Assembly: GCF_006124995.1 (NCBI RefSeq)
Contig: NZ_QEWN01000001.1
Coordinates: 95,308-159,307 of the forward strand
Direction: 5' to 3'
Source of the DNA: Vibrio sp. Hep-1b-8
Lineage (GTDB): Bacteria > Pseudomonadota > Gammaproteobacteria > Enterobacterales > Vibrionaceae
Length of the DNA: 64,000 nucleotides
Below the pieces are notes generated by a model. The model was not told the DNA's origin and did no database searches. It saw only the letters and a program-made list of their open reading frames with translations. Position 1 is the stretch's first letter. Each line of letters starts with the position of its first letter. The position numbers were made by a program, and so were the translations under genes. Below are positions 1 to 9,236 of the stretch, piece by piece.

Positions 1-689
1 AAGTTGCACAGCAAGGAACAGCCACCTTTGAAGAGGCACAACGCTCAGAAGGCAGCGCTGAATCAGGTCGTCAGATTATCACTGAGATGGTCGATTCTAT
101 TCAGCAGGTGAGCTTGCAGATGACAGAGATGTCAAAGCAGATGAATGGCCTTGGTAAACATAGTGAGCAAATCGGCTCAGTGATTCGAGTGATTGAAGAT
201 ATTGCTGAACAAACTAACTTGTTAGCACTTAACGCTGCGATTGAAGCGGCTCGTGCTGGAGAGTTTGGTCGTGGCTTTGCTGTGGTTGCTGATGAAGTGC
301 GAGCACTGGCTGAACGTACGACTAACGCGACAAAAGAAGTGGGCGGCATTATTCAGCAGATTCAATCAGGTACTCAAGAGGCTGTAACCTATACGGTTGA
401 GAACTGTCAGTTGGTTGAAATCGGTGTAGAGCGTAGCTCTGGAGCGGTAAGTGTGCTAGAAGAAATCGTTGCTGGAGCTGCCAACGTGCAGGCGATGGTT
501 AACTCGATTGCTACTGCAGCAGAAGAGCAGACGGCCGTGACTAAAGAAATTGCTGCGGATATTACTGCGATCAGCGATATATCAGAACGCTCTCTTCAAC
601 TGGCAAATAGAAGCTCACAAAATGTTGAAGGTTTAAACTCTAAAGTGGCAGAGTTAGAGCTGCTAGTGGGTAAATTCAAACTAAGTTAG
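1..689 (+). CDS. Methyl-accepting chemotaxis protein, C-terminal part
   Basis: Open from the left edge (frame starting at base 3), so the sensory N-terminus and membrane segments lie outside the window. What remains is the cytoplasmic signalling domain: heptad-rich helices around the conserved hairpin tip with [19 protein letters not shown] followed by [20 protein letters not shown], which contacts CheA and CheW in all MCPs. The return helix ends at KFKLS without a CheR-binding pentapeptide. It is an inner-membrane chemoreceptor that relays ligand binding to the CheA kinase; the ligand cannot be read here. Family assignment is firm. Confidence 0.95.
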   Translation, partial: VAQQGTATFEEAQRSEGSAESGRQIITEMVDSIQQVSLQMTEMSKQMNGLGKHSEQIGSVIRVIEDIAEQTNLLALNAAIEAARAGEFGRGFAVVADEVRALAERTTNATKEVGGIIQQIQSGTQEAVTYTVENCQLVEIGVERSSGAVSVLEEIVAGAANVQAMVNSIATAAEEQTAVTKEIAADITAISDISERSLQLANRSSQNVEGLNSKVAELELLVGKFKLS

Positions 690-777
690 CACCTAACTGG
701 TTTAGAACCGCACACTTGAAACTGGCTTTCACATGGATTATGGGTATACTCGTGCGTCCAAAGTGGAGCCAGTTTTA

Positions 778-1473
778 ATGTTCGATATCTTACACACTCA
801 CACTGATTTTATTGTCATCAGCAAACACCCCAATGTTTCAGTACATAAGGATGATGGCGATACCATGCTACTGCAAGAAGTTGCCAAACTGACCAGTGAC
901 GCGAAGCTCTATCTCATCCATCGTCTAGATAAAATGACTTCAGGTATTTTGCTATTGGGTCGAAGTTCTTCTGCCGCCAGTGAACTCTCACAGATGTTTG
1001 TACAGCGCAGCGTAGAAAAGTACTATCTTGCGATTGGTAGTAAGAAGCCGAAAAAGAAACAAGGGCTGGTGAGTGGTGATATGGAGCGTTCACGCCGCGC
1101 TTCATGGAAGCTGCTTAACTCTCAGACTAATCCTGCCATTACTCAGTTCTTCTCATCAGCCGCAGAGCCGGGTGAAAGACTCTTCTTATGCAAGCCACAT
1201 ACTGGAAAGACGCACCAAATCAGGGTGGCGTTGAAATCTGTCGGCTCTGGCATCGTCGGCGATCCTATTTACAATGCAGGTTCCGAGTCGGACCGTGGTT
1301 ATCTGCACGCTTTTGCGCTGTGTTTCACTTATCAACAACAAGATTTTAAATTTATTTGTGACCCAAGAAACCAAAGTGTTTTAGGGAGTAAATGGAACAC
1401 TGATATCACATGCCAAGGTATCGAATCTTGGCTTACACCATGGGAGTTATCATGGCCGAAGATAAACAAATAA
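778..1473 (+). CDS. RluA-family RNA pseudouridine synthase
   Basis: Isomerises uridine to pseudouridine in structured RNA, most probably rRNA or tRNA. The catalytic RluA motif HRLDKMTSG is present around residue 50, with the aspartate as the catalytic residue, and the C-terminal HTGKTHQIRVAL block is the second family signature. There is no S4 domain. An upstream in-frame ATG exists at 733, but the ATG at 778 is preceded by GTGGAG at a good distance and starts the conserved MFDIL block, so it is preferred. The 3' end overlaps the start of the next methyltransferase gene by 22 bases, implying co-translation of two RNA-modification-type enzymes. The exact target base is unknown. Confidence 0.88.
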   Translation: MFDILHTHTDFIVISKHPNVSVHKDDGDTMLLQEVAKLTSDAKLYLIHRLDKMTSGILLLGRSSSAASELSQMFVQRSVEKYYLAIGSKKPKKKQGLVSGDMERSRRASWKLLNSQTNPAITQFFSSAAEPGERLFLCKPHTGKTHQIRVALKSVGSGIVGDPIYNAGSESDRGYLHAFALCFTYQQQDFKFICDPRNQSVLGSKWNTDITCQGIESWLTPWELSWPKINK

Positions 1474-2417
1474 CACCAATCGCGATGCAGGATGAACACT
1501 TACCGTGTTTCTTTGCACAACTGACCACACAACTAGAGATGGTGCCGAATGAAGTAAGACGTTTGTTCCATGGCCGTGGGCGTCGTTTTGATGGCTTAGA
1601 ACAGTTAACGTGTGATTGGATTCAAGGCCAGTTAATTGTCAGTATCTTCAAAACCGTTGATGATCAATTTTTAAAAGCGCTTAAAGCGGGTTTGATGGAG
1701 ATTGCTCAGTCTGCTCTCTGGGTTGAGAAACAGGGGCAAGCAATAGTCATTCAGCACCGATATGCGGAAGGCGCGCCTTCTGAAGTACTGCTTGGCGATT
1801 TAAACAGTCGTCCAGTTGTCGTTGAGTCGCAGTTGAAATACCAGCTTGATATCGGACGCAACCAGAACACGGGCCTGTTTTTGGATATGCGCTATGGACG
1901 TGACTGGGTAAAGGCAAACGCCAAACATAAAAATGTACTCAACTTATTTGCTTACACTTGCGGTTTCTCCGTGGCAGCGATTGAGGGTGGGGCTGATCAA
2001 GTGGTTAACGTTGACATGTCGAAAGGTTCACTGGCGAAAGGAAGAGAGAACCACAAACTCAACGGTCACAATATTAATCAGGTAAAGTTTCTCGGCTACG
2101 ACATTTTCCGCTCATGGGGGAAAATCAAAAAAATGGGTCGTTACGACCTTATTATTATTGACCCACCGTCGTTCCAAAAGGGTAGCTTTGCTTTAACTAA
2201 AGACTACAAACGTATCTTGAGAAAACTCCCAGAACTATTGGCTGAGGAGGGGCAAGTGCTCGCGTGTGTAAACTCACCGCAAGTGATGTGCGATTTCTTG
2301 ATCGATGGTATGAAGGAAGAAGCGCCTACATTGAATTTTGTTGAGCGTCTTGAGAATCCACCAGAATTCGCAGATGTGGACAGTGAAGCGTCATTAAAAG
2401 TTATGTTGTTTAAATAA
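1452..2417 (+). CDS. Class I SAM-dependent methyltransferase, RlmI-like
   Basis: A Rossmann-fold methyltransferase of about 321 residues. The SAM-binding motif I is VLNLFAYTCGFSVAA, the acidic motif II follows in VVNVDMSKGSLAKGR, and the catalytic-type motif IV is IIIDPPSFQKG. This layout is that of the RlmI/YccW 23S rRNA cytosine methyltransferases and relatives, but the N-terminal PUA domain is missing. Earlier in-frame starts exist at 1410 and 1440; GGGAG just upstream of 1452 favours this one. It overlaps the pseudouridine synthase gene, so the pair probably forms an RNA-modification operon. Substrate inferred only from family. Confidence 0.82.
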   Translation: MAEDKQITPIAMQDEHLPCFFAQLTTQLEMVPNEVRRLFHGRGRRFDGLEQLTCDWIQGQLIVSIFKTVDDQFLKALKAGLMEIAQSALWVEKQGQAIVIQHRYAEGAPSEVLLGDLNSRPVVVESQLKYQLDIGRNQNTGLFLDMRYGRDWVKANAKHKNVLNLFAYTCGFSVAAIEGGADQVVNVDMSKGSLAKGRENHKLNGHNINQVKFLGYDIFRSWGKIKKMGRYDLIIIDPPSFQKGSFALTKDYKRILRKLPELLAEEGQVLACVNSPQVMCDFLIDGMKEEAPTLNFVERLENPPEFADVDSEASLKVMLFK

Positions 2418-2448
2418 AAAACGACCCATGCAGCAGGCAGCTACCCGC

Positions 2449-2466
2449 TCATTGTTCAAAATGAGC
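2449..2466. terminator. Small hairpin between convergent genes
   Basis: CTCATT and AATGAG pair around a short loop in the 107-base gap between the methyltransferase (plus) and ynjF (minus). There is no strong T-run, so a terminator role is weakly supported. Confidence 0.3.
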
Positions 2467-2524
2467 TTCGCGCCCATTTAGCGAGCCTGTTTCAAGCAAT
2501 CTTACTCGGTGAACGAGCCTTACG

Positions 2525-3148
2525 TTAAGCCTGATCGCGGCTCTGTTTTAAAGTAATAAAACCCGAATAAATTCGAGTTAGAGTCGTAAACCAGCATGCT
2601 GCACCAAACAGGTAGGCAATCAGTGCAAAGTGGTTAGGAAGCAAGCAGAATAAGATAAAGCACGCAATGGTTTCTGTCCCTTCTGTCAGACCACTCATGT
2701 AGTAAAGAGATTTGTGCTGATAGACTGGATTTTCAATGCCTCGTTTCCCTGCCATGACTGCGAAGGCCAAAAAGCTGCTACCGGTACCGATAAACGAGAA
2801 AATCAAAAATGCACCCGCAACGGCATTTTGCTCAGGGTTTGCCAATACGAACCCAAAAGGAATGAGCGAATAGAACAGGAAATCGAGACTAATATCGAGA
2901 AAGCCGCCCGCATCTGTTATTCCTTGAATACGCGCCAGAGCGCCATCCAGGCCATCGCAGATTCTATTGGCGATGATGAGTAGCAGTGCCGGAGTATATT
3001 GCTCAAAAATCAACGCTGGGAAGGCGACACAGCCAAGCGCAAAACCAAAAATCGTGGTTTGGTTTGCGGTGATACCACATCGGTCTAAGAGATTTGCTGA
3101 CTGTGCTAATGGCCAGCGAATAACTTTGATACTCAAACGATCAAGCAT
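2525..3148 (-). CDS. ynjF: CDP-alcohol phosphatidyltransferase family membrane protein YnjF
   Basis: Multi-pass inner-membrane protein of 207 residues carrying the CDP-alcohol phosphatidyltransferase signature: DGLDGALAR, an eight-residue spacer, then GFLDISLD, giving the metal-binding aspartates in the expected D..DG..AR...G...D...D pattern. Family members transfer a phosphatidyl group from CDP-diacylglycerol to an alcohol; the acceptor for YnjF is not established. It is the last gene of a four-gene minus-strand operon and overlaps ynjD by 8 bases. The gene order ynjB-C-D-F matches the E. coli ynj cluster without ynjA and ynjE, which is the main reason for the symbol. Confidence 0.85.
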   Translation of the reverse strand: MLDRLSIKVIRWPLAQSANLLDRCGITANQTTIFGFALGCVAFPALIFEQYTPALLLIIANRICDGLDGALARIQGITDAGGFLDISLDFLFYSLIPFGFVLANPEQNAVAGAFLIFSFIGTGSSFLAFAVMAGKRGIENPVYQHKSLYYMSGLTEGTETIACFILFCLLPNHFALIAYLFGAACWFTTLTRIYSGFITLKQSRDQA

Positions 3149-3788
3149 GAACCGTCTCCCATGGCCAAGTTAGGCAACGGCTATTGTCGGGAATGTCGGT
3201 TTCATCATGAGTAACCATAAGCGCAGGGATGTCTGCTTTTTTGAGTTGCTCCACAACCCATTGACGAAACTGAACTCGCAACTCTCTATCCAGTTTACTA
3301 AATGGCTCGTCTAGCAAGGCCAGATTAGGTTTAGCGAGTAGCATTCGAGTTAGGCTAATTCGCGCACGCTGCCCCCCTGAAATCTGGTCGGGAAAAGAGT
3401 CCGCCAAGTTGGTGAGTGAAATGTTTTTCAGTGCCTTCATCGCCTGCTCTTTACGCGCAGCGCCTTTGACTTCATTCGGTAATGAAAACGCGAGGTTTTC
3501 CCATACAGAAAGGTGTGGAAACAGTAAATCATCTTGGAACAAAATCCCGACCTGACGTTGATGCGCTGGCAACGAGTCAATCGGCTTTTGATTCAACGTG
3601 ATTTGACCTTGGTAGGTGAAGTCACTGCTTAGGTGCCCGGCAATCGCATCAAGCAAAGTTGATTTACCGCAGCCACTTGGTCCCATGAGCGTGACAATTT
3701 CTCCGTTATTGATTTGAAGGTTCAGCGCATTAAACAGTACCTCACCACTTTTGTTACAGATGACGAGTTTTTTGAGACAAAGGCTCAT
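3141..3788 (-). CDS. ynjD: ABC transporter ATP-binding protein YnjD
   Basis: ATPase subunit of 215 residues with Walker A GPSGCGKST, signature SGGQRAR and Walker B LALLDEPF, followed by a switch histidine in THDETD. It energises the import system formed with the YnjC permease and YnjB binding protein. A longer reading frame upstream to 3926 has no family similarity and runs over the permease gene; the ATG at 3788 begins MSLCLKKLVI and gives the usual E. coli YnjD length (about 217 residues). It overlaps the 3' end of ynjC by 35 bases, so translation is probably coupled. Confidence 0.88.
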   Translation of the reverse strand: MSLCLKKLVICNKSGEVLFNALNLQINNGEIVTLMGPSGCGKSTLLDAIAGHLSSDFTYQGQITLNQKPIDSLPAHQRQVGILFQDDLLFPHLSVWENLAFSLPNEVKGAARKEQAMKALKNISLTNLADSFPDQISGGQRARISLTRMLLAKPNLALLDEPFSKLDRELRVQFRQWVVEQLKKADIPALMVTHDETDIPDNSRCLTWPWETVHA

Positions 3789-5463
3789 TGGGTAGCAATC
3801 CTTTAATAGACAATCTACGGTATTTAACCTGAAGTCGGCTGAGTACCATAGCGATAGAGAAGAAAATGAGGGGCAACAATGCTTGCCACAACGCATAAAT
3901 TGCGGTGACACGACGGTCAAAACCACTCGAAAGCGCCACGGCTTCAGTCGTTATCGTGCTTATCCTCCCCGCGCCTAAAACTAGCGTAGGTAAGTATTGT
4001 GCCAAGCTGACACTAATACCGATAGCCCAAGCAAAAAGCACCGCGGGCAACAATATCGGTAACTTAATCTGCCACCAGACTTGAATCGGGCTTTTACCCA
4101 AACTTAGGCCGACACGGGTCAAGCCATTGTCGAAGCTGCGCCAAGGGCCATCCAGTGAGAGGTAGACGTAAGGAAAGGCAAAAAATACGTGTGCCCAGCA
4201 CACCCAGAATAGGTAAGCACTGCTGTTTAGATAGAGCGTGACTACCTGAATACCAAATAGAATCGAAAGTTGCGGGATTAACATTGGAATCGCAATCACG
4301 TATCCAGGTATCTGTCGATGATGTCGTTGGTGGTACTCGTGAGCCGTTAACGCAAGCAACAGAGCAATACTGGCACTGACTAATGCGATTAACAGGCTTT
4401 GATTGAGCGCGCTAAAAATACCAGCCCACTCATATTGCCAGAAGCGCAAACTAAACTGAGTAGGAAGTAGGTCAGGGAATCGCCATCTCTGAGCAAAGCT
4501 CCATAAAACCAAGATGGGTACTATAGCCAGACTTAAAACGAGCACAATGCTGAAGGTAGACTTACCTGGCAGATCCATTCCTGAACGCCCTGAATATTGC
4601 CAATGTTTGAGCCCTTTTGTGATCACCCATTCGAGGATTCTGGCGAATAGAATCAGTACGCTGCCGATAAGAAACAGTAATGTCGCACCCGATGCAGCGC
4701 GAGGAAGTTGAGCTAAATCTGGTTCGTTAAACCACTGCCAGATTAAAACAGCAAAGGTTGGAGGATTGGTTGGACCGATAATCAAAGCGACATCTACCAC
4801 TGAAAGGCTGTAGGTAATCACAGCCAACATCGGAAAGCGAAGTTTGGCAAACCATTGTGGAAAGATGCATTTCCACCAAGTCTGCGCCCTAGAATAACCC
4901 AGTGACAGGGTTACTTTTTCGGTTTGTGACACTTTTAGCTGCTGTAGAATCGGGATGCTCATCAGCAATAGGAAGGGAATTTCCTTTATAGCCAGCATGA
5001 GAACCAGTCCTATTGCATAAGGATCTTTGATCACAAAGGCGAGATCAGAGACAGATTGTGCATTAGGATCATAGCCAAACAGATGGTACGACGATCGAGC
5101 CACCAATCCGGTTGGAGAAAAAAGAAAGGCAAAACCAATAGCAAAAGCGACGTGTGGCATAGCGAGTAAAGGGGATAACGTCAGCTCGATTTTACGCCAA
5201 AATGGATGATGCCAACTAGAAAGCAGAATCGCAAAGGTCGCTAAGCAGGCAAGATAGCTACTAGCAAGAGTCGAAAAGAGCGTGAGACCCACTGACTGTC
5301 CTATGCCCTGCCAAGCGAAAACTGACTCAAAGCCATTTAATGAAAAGGACTCAAGTCCAATGGGCGGAATATAACCAAACGCAGCCACTACCACTCCGGC
5401 AAGTCCCGGAATGGTAGGCAAGATGCAAATTAGAATAAGAGAAAAGTAGATTGCGCGTAACAT
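3754..5463 (-). CDS. ynjC: ABC transporter permease YnjC (fused double permease)
   Basis: A 569-residue inner-membrane protein with two tandem six-helix permease halves, as in ThiP and FbpB-type transporters. Each half has an EAA-like cytoplasmic loop, for example SLGYSRAQTWWKCIFPQ in the first and SLGKSPIQVWWQIKLP in the second. It forms the channel of the YnjBCD importer; the substrate is unknown in the literature for this family, though iron or thiamine-type ligands have been suggested from similarity. The ATG at 5463 begins a hydrophobic leader helix and lies 10 bases after ynjB. Confidence 0.88.
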   Translation of the reverse strand: MLRAIYFSLILICILPTIPGLAGVVVAAFGYIPPIGLESFSLNGFESVFAWQGIGQSVGLTLFSTLASSYLACLATFAILLSSWHHPFWRKIELTLSPLLAMPHVAFAIGFAFLFSPTGLVARSSYHLFGYDPNAQSVSDLAFVIKDPYAIGLVLMLAIKEIPFLLLMSIPILQQLKVSQTEKVTLSLGYSRAQTWWKCIFPQWFAKLRFPMLAVITYSLSVVDVALIIGPTNPPTFAVLIWQWFNEPDLAQLPRAASGATLLFLIGSVLILFARILEWVITKGLKHWQYSGRSGMDLPGKSTFSIVLVLSLAIVPILVLWSFAQRWRFPDLLPTQFSLRFWQYEWAGIFSALNQSLLIALVSASIALLLALTAHEYHQRHHRQIPGYVIAIPMLIPQLSILFGIQVVTLYLNSSAYLFWVCWAHVFFAFPYVYLSLDGPWRSFDNGLTRVGLSLGKSPIQVWWQIKLPILLPAVLFAWAIGISVSLAQYLPTLVLGAGRISTITTEAVALSSGFDRRVTAIYALWQALLPLIFFSIAMVLSRLQVKYRRLSIKGLLPNEPLSQKTRHL

Positions 5464-5473
5464 CGAATCACTT

Positions 5474-6616
5474 CTAGTTTCCGTAACGTTTAAGCCATTC
5501 TTGCTCTAACGCATTTTGCCAACTTGGGTGAGGCTCGGCGATAGATTTGAACTGCTGAGTATTTTTGGCCGTTCCAGTGAGATATTGGCTACTCAATACG
5601 GATGGATCGCCCCAAATCTTAGTATCCCCCTTGCGTGATTGGGCATCTGGGCTTAACAAAAAGTTGATGGCGACTTGTGCCCCTGCGCTCGCGTTGGCAT
5701 TCCATGGAATCGCTAAGAAGTGAATGTTCGATAGTGCACCGTTATCCATCGCATAGGCTTGGGTTGAGTTCGCAAGATTGCCATTTGCTTGGGCGGAATA
5801 CACAGCATTAGGGTTGAAGGTGATAGCTAGATCGATCTGGCCATCGTCGAGCAACTGAATTGACTCTGCTGTACCTGATGGAAATTGTTTACCCCCACGC
5901 CAAGCCACTTTGTGGAATTCATCCAAATATTGCCATAAAGGTTGAGTAATGATGGCAAAACTCTTCTCATCAATTGGCTGCATTAACGAAGCGTCGTTGT
6001 TGGTCAGTTCAATCAGCAGCGCTTTTAGGAAGCTGGTGCCATGGAATTCTGGTGGGCGAGGATAGCTTAGGCGATTTGGAAAAGCGTTCGCATAGCTTAA
6101 CATCTCATTAAACGAAGTCGGTGGGTTATTGAGTTTCAACTTGTCATGAATAAATACCAGTTGCCCCACACCCCAAGGGGCTTCTAAGCCTTCTGTAGGT
6201 TCAGAAAAATCAACGTCTATCGGCAATGTTTTGTCGACATATTGCCAATTAGGCAGGTGAGTTGTAAATGGACCAAACAGCAGTTGATTGTCTTTCATTG
6301 ATTTGAAGTTTTCGCCGTTGATCCAAACCATATCAACGCTACCACCGCTGTTTTTTCCTGCGGCTTTTTCAGCAATTAGGCGGCTGGTGGTTTCAGCAAT
6401 ATCTGTAACTTTAACGTGTTGCAGTGTGACGCCGTATTGAGATTGAAGCTGGCTATTCGCCCATTGGATATAGCGGTTAATTTCTTGGCTGCCTCCCCAA
6501 GCGTGGAAGTATACCGTTTGTCCTTTTGCTTGTTCGATCGTTTGCTGCCAAGTATCAGTTGCGAATGATGAAAAAGACACGATTAATGTTGAAAGTAAAG
6601 TGATCAGCCTTGTCAT
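5474..6616 (-). CDS. ynjB: ABC transporter periplasmic substrate-binding protein YnjB
   Basis: Periplasmic binding protein of 380 residues. The start at 6616 gives a clean signal peptide (MTRLITLLSTLIVSFSSFA, cleavage before TDTW) and has AGGGAC just upstream; the much longer open frame to 6832 is non-coding in character. Mature-protein features include GQTVYFHAWGGS and the closing motif PWNANASAGAQVAINFLLS of the iron/thiamine-type binding-protein class. It is the first gene of the ynjBCDF operon and would deliver ligand to the YnjC/YnjD complex. Ligand not inferable from sequence. Confidence 0.87.
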   Translation of the reverse strand: MTRLITLLSTLIVSFSSFATDTWQQTIEQAKGQTVYFHAWGGSQEINRYIQWANSQLQSQYGVTLQHVKVTDIAETTSRLIAEKAAGKNSGGSVDMVWINGENFKSMKDNQLLFGPFTTHLPNWQYVDKTLPIDVDFSEPTEGLEAPWGVGQLVFIHDKLKLNNPPTSFNEMLSYANAFPNRLSYPRPPEFHGTSFLKALLIELTNNDASLMQPIDEKSFAIITQPLWQYLDEFHKVAWRGGKQFPSGTAESIQLLDDGQIDLAITFNPNAVYSAQANGNLANSTQAYAMDNGALSNIHFLAIPWNANASAGAQVAINFLLSPDAQSRKGDTKIWGDPSVLSSQYLTGTAKNTQQFKSIAEPHPSWQNALEQEWLKRYGN

Positions 6617-6766
6617 AATGGTCCCTGTTAGTTGGTTGTTGCTATCGGCCATTGAGTTAGACCGGAACAATTCACTTATTCGTTCATTATGACTGAAAAA
6701 AGATAGGTTTATTATATATTTGAGGTAAAAGTGGATGGATTGTGTAAAAAGTGAGTCGCAATAAGT

Positions 6767-6791
6767 AAAAAAGCAGCCCGAAAGGCTGCTT
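6767..6791 (-). terminator. Rho-independent terminator after the META lipoprotein gene
   Basis: AAGCAGCC pairs with GGCTGCTT around a five-base loop, with a run of T on the minus strand immediately downstream. It separates the META gene from the ynj operon promoter region. Confidence 0.8.
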
Positions 6792-6819
6792 CTAAAATAG
6801 GATGACTTGACGCGTCGAA

Positions 6820-7266
6820 TTATTTTTTCCAATCGCTCAATTTGAACGTAAGCGTGTGAACGTCGTTTTTCAGTACCATTGAATCATTGGTCAATGTCAT
6901 GTCACTCCAGTCAGAGAGTGTTTGAGAAAATGCTTGTTCAACGTCCATCACATCGCCGACACACATTTTCATGGTCATGCCCATCTTTTCAATGCGGAAC
7001 TGGTTGTCTTTTAGTTCAGCTTGACCAAAGAAGTTATTACAGCCCGCGTTACCATTCGCTGTCATCTTTTCGCCAACCTCTAGGCGAGGAGCTTGGTGGC
7101 GGCCTTCTAGTACAATATCTTTACCGTCAATGCTAACCAACTCCCAGTTGTGGTGTTGGAGATCCTGAGCTGTAATTTGTTTCACATCGTCACCATTGCT
7201 TACACATGCGGTTACTACAACAGGTAGGGTAATTGCTGCAAGTAACATTTTTGGACTAAGCTTCAT
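6820..7266 (-). CDS. META domain (HslJ-like) lipoprotein
   Basis: A 148-residue exported lipoprotein: the leader MKLSPKMLLAAITLPVVV is followed by lipobox TAC with lipidation expected at the cysteine. The remainder matches the META/HslJ domain, including the NHWEL-like HHNWELVSIDG opening, MTANGNAGCNNFFGQ, and the paired-cysteine MKMCVG segment. HslJ-type proteins are outer-membrane or periplasmic and linked to stress and novobiocin resistance in E. coli; the molecular activity is unknown. It is a single-gene unit with its own terminator. Confidence 0.88.
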   Translation of the reverse strand: MKLSPKMLLAAITLPVVVTACVSNGDDVKQITAQDLQHHNWELVSIDGKDIVLEGRHQAPRLEVGEKMTANGNAGCNNFFGQAELKDNQFRIEKMGMTMKMCVGDVMDVEQAFSQTLSDWSDMTLTNDSMVLKNDVHTLTFKLSDWKK

Positions 7267-7450
7267 AATAAATCAACTCCAATAAGTAGATAATAAGCCA
7301 TTTAGCTTCGGCTTTGATGGTTTTAGTATAATTAATAAAACACTGTTTTTGTCAGAGGAGAGTCATAGTTTGGTCTAAATCACATATTGGAACTTATTGA
7401 TAAACATCTAATTATAGATGCCGTAGAGTGTAATTTGTGCTTTTTAGCAA

Positions 7451-7711
7451 ATGGGTGACCGTTTGGAACAGTTAGAGTTTTTTGTCGTACCAAGTCCTTG
7501 CGTAGGCATATGCACAGTAGATGAAAAAGGCTACTGCAAAGGGTGTATGCGTAAAAGAGAAGAGCGCTTTAATTGGTTAACCATGACGCCCGCCCAGCAA
7601 CTGCATGTCATCAAGCTATGCCGACAGCGATACCTGAGAAAAATGAAACGAGATTCAGTAGATCGCATCGATCAAGATAGTACGGATAGCCCTCAACAAG
7701 ATCTTTTTTAA
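7451..7711 (+). CDS. DUF1289 family protein, copy 1
   Basis: Small cytoplasmic protein of 86 residues with the DUF1289 cysteine signature: SPCVGIC, seven residues, then CKGC, followed by the RKREERFNWL helix. The four cysteines could bind a metal, though no DUF1289 function is established. Polar C-terminal tail rich in Asp and Ser. It lies 72 bases before a second, shorter DUF1289 gene in the same direction, and a third copy occurs at 61430. Confidence 0.88.
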   Translation: MGDRLEQLEFFVVPSPCVGICTVDEKGYCKGCMRKREERFNWLTMTPAQQLHVIKLCRQRYLRKMKRDSVDRIDQDSTDSPQQDLF

Positions 7712-7783
7712 AATCAAATACTTTACAGTTTTGTTTTTTCCCGCTATACCTTTAGTATCGTGTACTGTATTTAAAGGTGTAGT

Positions 7784-7966
7784 ATGGATATACGAAATCA
7801 AATACCCAACCCTTGTATAGGGTATTGTCAAGTTGACACAAAAGGTTTTTGTTTAGGCTGTGGCAGAAGCCGTGAAGAACGTTATCTTTGGTACCAACTG
7901 ACCGAGACAGAACAAAGAGAGATTTTACTAAGAGTGTGCGTACAATCTCTCTATCCCGTTAAATAG
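7784..7966 (+). CDS. DUF1289 family protein, copy 2
   Basis: A 60-residue protein with the same CIGYC...CLGC cysteine frame and RSREERYLWYQL helix as the neighbouring copy, ending directly after the domain. AAAGGTG lies before the ATG. Tandem arrangement with copy 1 suggests an old duplication, though the two proteins have diverged well beyond a recent event. Function unknown. Confidence 0.85.
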   Translation: MDIRNQIPNPCIGYCQVDTKGFCLGCGRSREERYLWYQLTETEQREILLRVCVQSLYPVK

Positions 7967-7974
7967 CCCCCTAC

Positions 7975-8196
7975 TTACTTTAACGCCCACCGGTCGCTAA
8001 CCCATCCTCCGGCGTGCTCATCAAAATGGCTACCAGAGAAACGATGGTTAGCTTCGGTATGCTTTTCGCAAGAGGGTTGATCGTCGATCAAATGCTGAAT
8101 ATAACTTGCCATTGGATCACCGCTTTTCAGCCGGTCTTGCCTGGTGGCAACTTCTTTAATCAACTGAAGACGGTATGAGTTACTAGCACGTTTCAT
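7975..8196 (-). CDS. Small hypothetical protein (73 residues)
   Basis: Not recognised. It is included because a strong ribosome-binding site, AAGGAGG, sits at an ideal distance before the ATG at 8196, and it ends 8 bases from the convergent DUF1289 gene with no overlap. The product is basic at the N-terminus (MKRASNSYRLQLIKEVATRQ), has no signal or membrane segment, and has a His/Asp-rich second half (SGSHFDEHAGGW). It is probably a soluble cytoplasmic protein. Confidence 0.6.
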   Translation of the reverse strand: MKRASNSYRLQLIKEVATRQDRLKSGDPMASYIQHLIDDQPSCEKHTEANHRFSGSHFDEHAGGWVSDRWALK

Positions 8197-8467
8197 GCGG
8201 TGATCCTCCTTGGTTATGACACTAATATGAAAAGTTAGAAGTGGATGTTTCCAGCGTCAATCTAATTTGATTATTTTTTGTTCTATTTTAGTTTTTTAAG
8301 AACTCTGTTCCAGTTATGAAACCATGATCAAAATGGGCTATTGCATTGAAATTAGAAGGGGAGTTGCACGGAGACTAAAAAAGGGTAGTGAAATAAAAAA
8401 TTCACATAAATTTATTGCGACTTTACTTTGTGATCATTTGCTACTAAGGCCTAGTTGGGGAACAAAA
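8197..8467. other. Intergenic region, nothing firm
   Basis: AT-rich spacer between the small hypothetical gene and the terminator of the VC2662-type gene. It must hold the promoter of the small gene. An open frame on the plus strand from 8324 runs through the terminator and into the next gene antisense, so it is not taken as a gene. Confidence 0.5.
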
Positions 8468-8494
8468 AAACCAGTCGTATATTACGACTGGTTT
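8468..8494 (-). terminator. Terminator of the VC2662-type gene
   Basis: CCAGTCGTA and TACGACTGG pair perfectly around three bases, flanked by an A-run that becomes a T-run on the minus strand. The flanking AAA/TTT extends the stem. Confidence 0.85.
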
Positions 8495-8512
8495 GAGATG
8501 AAGATTGGAGTG

Positions 8513-9073
8513 TTACTTAGCGAAGTTCACGATTGGGAAACAAGGTAGGAAGCCGTTATCAGCACAGTTGATTAGGCCGATTTGAACCCCTTCAATTTTA
8601 CTTGTCTTGTTGAACACGCCTACTTGAACGGTTGACTCGCTCGACAGGTTAACCGCCCCCACGTCGACCATGGTGTCGCCTTCAGAGTAGTTAACAAAAC
8701 TCACGTTTGCGCCATTCACGTTGTTGGTGATGTTAACCGCACCAAGGTTAACCCCGGTAGTTAACCCTTCATTCCAGTTGAATAGACCAAGAGAGGCGCC
8801 GGTCATTTCTTGATTCACTTTTGAAGCGCCTAAAAAGAGGCCAAAGTTAACACCTGTTGTTGTATTGGTCTCAGACATACCGACAATCGCAAAGTCGACA
8901 CCTTTCACTTGGTTTACTTTACCGTGTAGAGCTGCGAGACGAACGCCAGAAACTTGTGAGTTATCTGGTGCATTAAAATCATTGATAGAAGAGAACATCA
9001 CTGGGGATGAAGCAACAGCGAAAGAAGAGGCGAACGCTGTAGAGATAGCCACTGCAGTAAGAATTTTTTTCAT
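8513..9073 (-). CDS. VC2662-family exported protein with surface repeats
   Basis: A 186-residue exported protein; the ATG at 9073 starts signal peptide MKKILTAVAISTAFASSFAVA with cleavage before SSPVMF. The mature part consists of short repeated strands of the type xGVNxGxxN (for example TGVNLGAVNITNNVNGANV and SLGLFNWNEGLTTG), as in VC2662 and LA_2272-type surface repeat proteins. Such repeats probably stack as a beta-solenoid in the periplasm or at the surface. A longer frame to 9115 adds residues before the signal peptide and is rejected. Function unknown; family call is good. Confidence 0.82.
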   Translation of the reverse strand: MKKILTAVAISTAFASSFAVASSPVMFSSINDFNAPDNSQVSGVRLAALHGKVNQVKGVDFAIVGMSETNTTTGVNFGLFLGASKVNQEMTGASLGLFNWNEGLTTGVNLGAVNITNNVNGANVSFVNYSEGDTMVDVGAVNLSSESTVQVGVFNKTSKIEGVQIGLINCADNGFLPCFPIVNFAK

Positions 9074-9236
9074 AATAACTCCAAGTATTAGCTGTGTATC
9101 CAGATTAAAGACCAATGTGTATCCGCATTAGCCTACTTTGTAAGCATAGTCAGTATGTTAAGACTGCGTGAAATATGATCTGTGTGACTATGTTATTTAA
9201 CTTGTTGTACAGCAATCCGTTGAGTTTTGAGGGATA

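Noticed and set aside
3789..3926. Upstream extension of ynjD
   Set aside because: The extra 46 codons overlap ynjC and lack family similarity; the ATG at 3788 gives the normal length.
8324..8548. 74-codon plus-strand frame
   Set aside because: It runs through the terminator at 8468-8494 and antisense into the VC2662-type gene, and has no ribosome-binding site.
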